DNA of 64,000 bases from Candidatus Lachnoclostridium avicola (GTDB lineage Bacteria > Bacillota > Clostridia > Lachnospirales > Lachnospiraceae): positions 1 through 64,000 of the forward strand of contig DXFM01000047.1 of NCBI GenBank assembly GCA_019114465.1. Reading direction: 5' to 3'. This document shows positions 62,401-64,000 of the stretch, in pieces. Below the pieces are notes generated by a model. The model searched no databases. It was not told the DNA's origin and saw only the letters and a list, made by a program, of their open reading frames with translations. Position 1 is the first letter of the stretch, and each line of letters begins with the position of its first letter. The position numbers were made by a program, and so were the translations under genes.

Positions 62401-63194
62401 GATTTGTGAGCATAGCCAGCGGGAGCAGCGGCAACTGCATCTATGTGGGAACGGATGAAGCCAATATCCTGGTGGATGCCGGGATCAGCAATAAACGGAT
62501 TGAACAGGGATTAAATGAGATCGGAATCAAGGGCAGCGAGCTGACGGGAATTGTGATCACCCATGAGCATTCCGACCATGTGCGCGGGCTGGGAGTTTTG
62601 GCCAGAAAGCACGGGGTCCCCATTTACGGCACGAAGGAGACTCTGGAGGAGATTCAGTCCATGAGCGCTCTGGGGAAAATGCCGGCGGAGCTGTTTCACC
62701 CCATTCTGCCGGAGGTGGAGTTTTCCATCGGGGATATGAAACTGCTGCCCTTTTCCATTGACCACGACGCAGCCAACCCGGTGGCCTACCGCATTTCCCA
62801 GGGCAGGAAGCAGGTGGCGGTGGCCACGGACATGGGCCACTACGATCAGCATATCATTGACCATCTCCAGGGGCTGGATGCCCTGCTGCTGGAGTCCAAC
62901 CACGATGTGCGGATGCTGGAGACGGGGCCCTATCCCTATTATCTGAAGCAGCGGATCATGGGGGATCACGGCCATCTGTCCAACGAGACGGCGGGACAGC
63001 TGTTAAACTGCATTCTGCACGACCACTTGAAGGCCGTTCTGCTGGGGCACCTGAGCAAGGAGAACAATTATCCGGAGCTGGCTCTGGAGAGCGTCCGCTG
63101 CGAGATCACCCAGGGAGACACTCCCTACAAGGGGACAGATTTCTGTATAGAGGTGGCCGGCCGGGATTCCATGTCGGAGATCATCACCCTGTGA
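62397..63194 (+). CDS. MBL-fold hydrolase, YycJ/WalJ type
   Basis: 265 residues. The metal motif HEHSDH is at 56-61, and later ligands are in ATDMGHYD and a C-terminal LLGHLSKENN. The N-terminal FVSIASGSSGNCIYVG is the mark of the WalJ/YycJ group, linked to 5'-3' exonuclease activity in mismatch repair and to the WalRK locus in some Firmicutes. No WalRK genes are here. Co-transcribed with coaE. Confidence 0.88.
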   Translation: MRFVSIASGSSGNCIYVGTDEANILVDAGISNKRIEQGLNEIGIKGSELTGIVITHEHSDHVRGLGVLARKHGVPIYGTKETLEEIQSMSALGKMPAELFHPILPEVEFSIGDMKLLPFSIDHDAANPVAYRISQGRKQVAVATDMGHYDQHIIDHLQGLDALLLESNHDVRMLETGPYPYYLKQRIMGDHGHLSNETAGQLLNCILHDHLKAVLLGHLSKENNYPELALESVRCEITQGDTPYKGTDFCIEVAGRDSMSEIITL

Positions 63195-63229
63195 GACCAA
63201 TCTTTACATATAAAAAGGAGAAAAAAACT

Positions 63230-63502
63230 ATGAGCAAGGCAATCATCACTGTAGTGGGCAAGGATACTGTGGGAATCATCGCAAAGGTCTGCACCTTCCT
63301 GGCGGACAACCATGTGAACATCCTGGATATTTCCCAGACCATCGTGCAGGGATATTTCAACATGATGATGATCGTGGACATCACGGAAGTGGAAGACCGT
63401 TTCGGAGCCATGGTGGAGGAGATTGAGAAACTGGGAGATTCCATCGGCGTGAAGATCAAATGCCAGAAGGAAGAGATCTTTACCAGCATGCACAGAATCT
63501 GA
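63230..63502 (+). CDS. ACT-domain protein, UPF0237
   Basis: 90 residues, one ACT domain: AIITVVGKDTVGIIAKVCTF, then NILDISQTIVQGYFNMMMIV, the amino acid binding fold. Alone it is a small regulatory subunit, related to GcvR. It is almost always followed by a UPF0210 gene, as here. AAAGGAG at 63214-63220 lies 9 bases before the ATG at 63230; a frame from 63191 without a site is rejected. Confidence 0.9.
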   Translation: MSKAIITVVGKDTVGIIAKVCTFLADNHVNILDISQTIVQGYFNMMMIVDITEVEDRFGAMVEEIEKLGDSIGVKIKCQKEEIFTSMHRI

Positions 63503-63528
63503 TCACGGGAAAAGGACGGTAAACGGCT

Positions 63529-64000
63529 ATGTTGAATATGTTTGAGGTAATCGAGACCAACAATATGATCGAGCAGGAGAAGCTGGATGTGAGAACCATC
63601 ACCCTGGGCATCAGCCTGCTGGACTGCTGCAGCAGCGATCTGGACGAGGTCAATGATAAGATTTACAGGAAAATCACGTCCCTGGCAAAGAATCTGGTCT
63701 CCACTGGAGAGGAAATTGAGCGGGAGTTTGGCATTCCCATTGTCAATAAGCGGATTTCTGTCACTCCCATCTCCCTGGTGGGAGGAGCGGCCTGCAGAAC
63801 GCCGGAGGATTTTGTCACCATCGCAAAGACCCTGGACCGGGCAGCCAAAGAGGTGGGCGTCAACTTTCTGGGAGGATATTCTGCCCTGGTGAGCAAGGGC
63901 ATGACGAAGGCGGATGAAAACCTGATCCGCTCCATTCCCCAGGCTCTGGCCTGCACGGAGCGGGTGTGCAGCTCCGTCAACGTGGGATCCACCAAGACCG
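63529..64000 (+). CDS. UPF0210 (DUF711/PFL-like) family protein, 3' end missing
   Basis: 157 codons are visible before the window ends; full members have about 450 residues. The N-terminus [20 protein letters not shown] and [13 protein letters not shown], followed by [16 protein letters not shown], match UPF0210, a family structurally related to glycyl-radical enzymes but without the radical glycine in its known members. Function is unknown. Always paired with the ACT protein, suggesting an amino-acid-responsive partner. Start ATG at 63529 gives the family N-terminus, although AAAGGA is about 12 bases away. Confidence 0.88.
   Translation, partial: MLNMFEVIETNNMIEQEKLDVRTITLGISLLDCCSSDLDEVNDKIYRKITSLAKNLVSTGEEIEREFGIPIVNKRISVTPISLVGGAACRTPEDFVTIAKTLDRAAKEVGVNFLGGYSALVSKGMTKADENLIRSIPQALACTERVCSSVNVGSTKT

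Overview
The window reads as an ordinary chromosomal stretch of a GC-rich, anaerobic, fermentative Firmicute, most likely a Lachnospiraceae / Clostridium cluster XIVa gut bacterium. That is inferred from gene content: the [FeFe]-hydrogenase maturases HydE and HydF, a pta-ackA acetate module, the yceD-rpmF pair, a c-di-AMP receptor of the DarA type, a SleB-type cortex/wall hydrolase, strong AGGAGG ribosome sites and a DNA polymerase I without proofreading motifs. No phage, insertion sequence, transposase or CRISPR array was seen. Genes are densely packed and mostly on the + strand. About sixty protein genes and one tRNA gene are supported; the first and last genes run off the window.

Layout. 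1-5.2 kb: a HAD phosphatase (5' truncated), YbaK deacylase, a SleB-type hydrolase, then an operon of HAD phosphatase, methyltransferase, Hsp33 and a 4HBT thioesterase. 5.3-7.5 kb: a cold-shock protein, a DUF5662 protein and a YprB-like nuclease. 7.6-18.5 kb: ruvA-ruvB, zapA, a U32/DUF3656 protein, an FtsW/RodA protein with a class B PBP, and a three-subunit molybdenum hydroxylase. 18.5-26.5 kb: NUDIX hydrolase, M32 carboxypeptidase, YihY membrane protein, a heterodimeric ABC exporter and tmcAL. 26.6-30.2 kb: darA, pta, ackA, yceD, rpmF.

30.3-42.3 kb is the most distinctive part. An M20 peptidase is followed by a strikingly structured intergenic element, then by a second M20 peptidase, a complete dipeptide/oligopeptide-type ABC importer (two permeases, binding protein, two ATPases), a C39-like cysteine peptidase, a SIS-domain sugar-amine deglycase (FrlB type), a GntR/UTRA regulator and a PfkB-type kinase (FrlD type). 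Together these look like a system for taking up and dismantling glycated (Amadori) peptides: import, peptide cleavage, 6-phosphorylation, then deglycation to glucose-6-phosphate and free amino acid.

42.5-54.0 kb: an LTA-synthase-like enzyme, proC with a second YbaK-family gene, topoisomerase III, a left-handed beta-helix protein, hydE-hydF, upp with a lipoprotein, and an unrecognised TPR-like protein. 54.1-58.5 kb: tRNA-Leu(CAA) followed by an alpha-glucoside PTS operon (EIICB, GH4 phospho-glucosidase, RpiR regulator). 58.6-64.0 kb: a zinc-finger anti-sigma-like protein, polA, coaE, a WalJ-type MBL protein, and an ACT-domain/UPF0210 pair cut by the window end.

Besides genes, two related copies of a dispersed intergenic repeat (about 30.3 and 54.3 kb) can fold around a conserved closing stem, and a different multi-stem element lies at 31.85-32.0 kb. 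Promoters and terminators listed here were read by eye from -35/-10 hexamers and inverted repeats; start codons were moved to the position best placed after a ribosome binding site.
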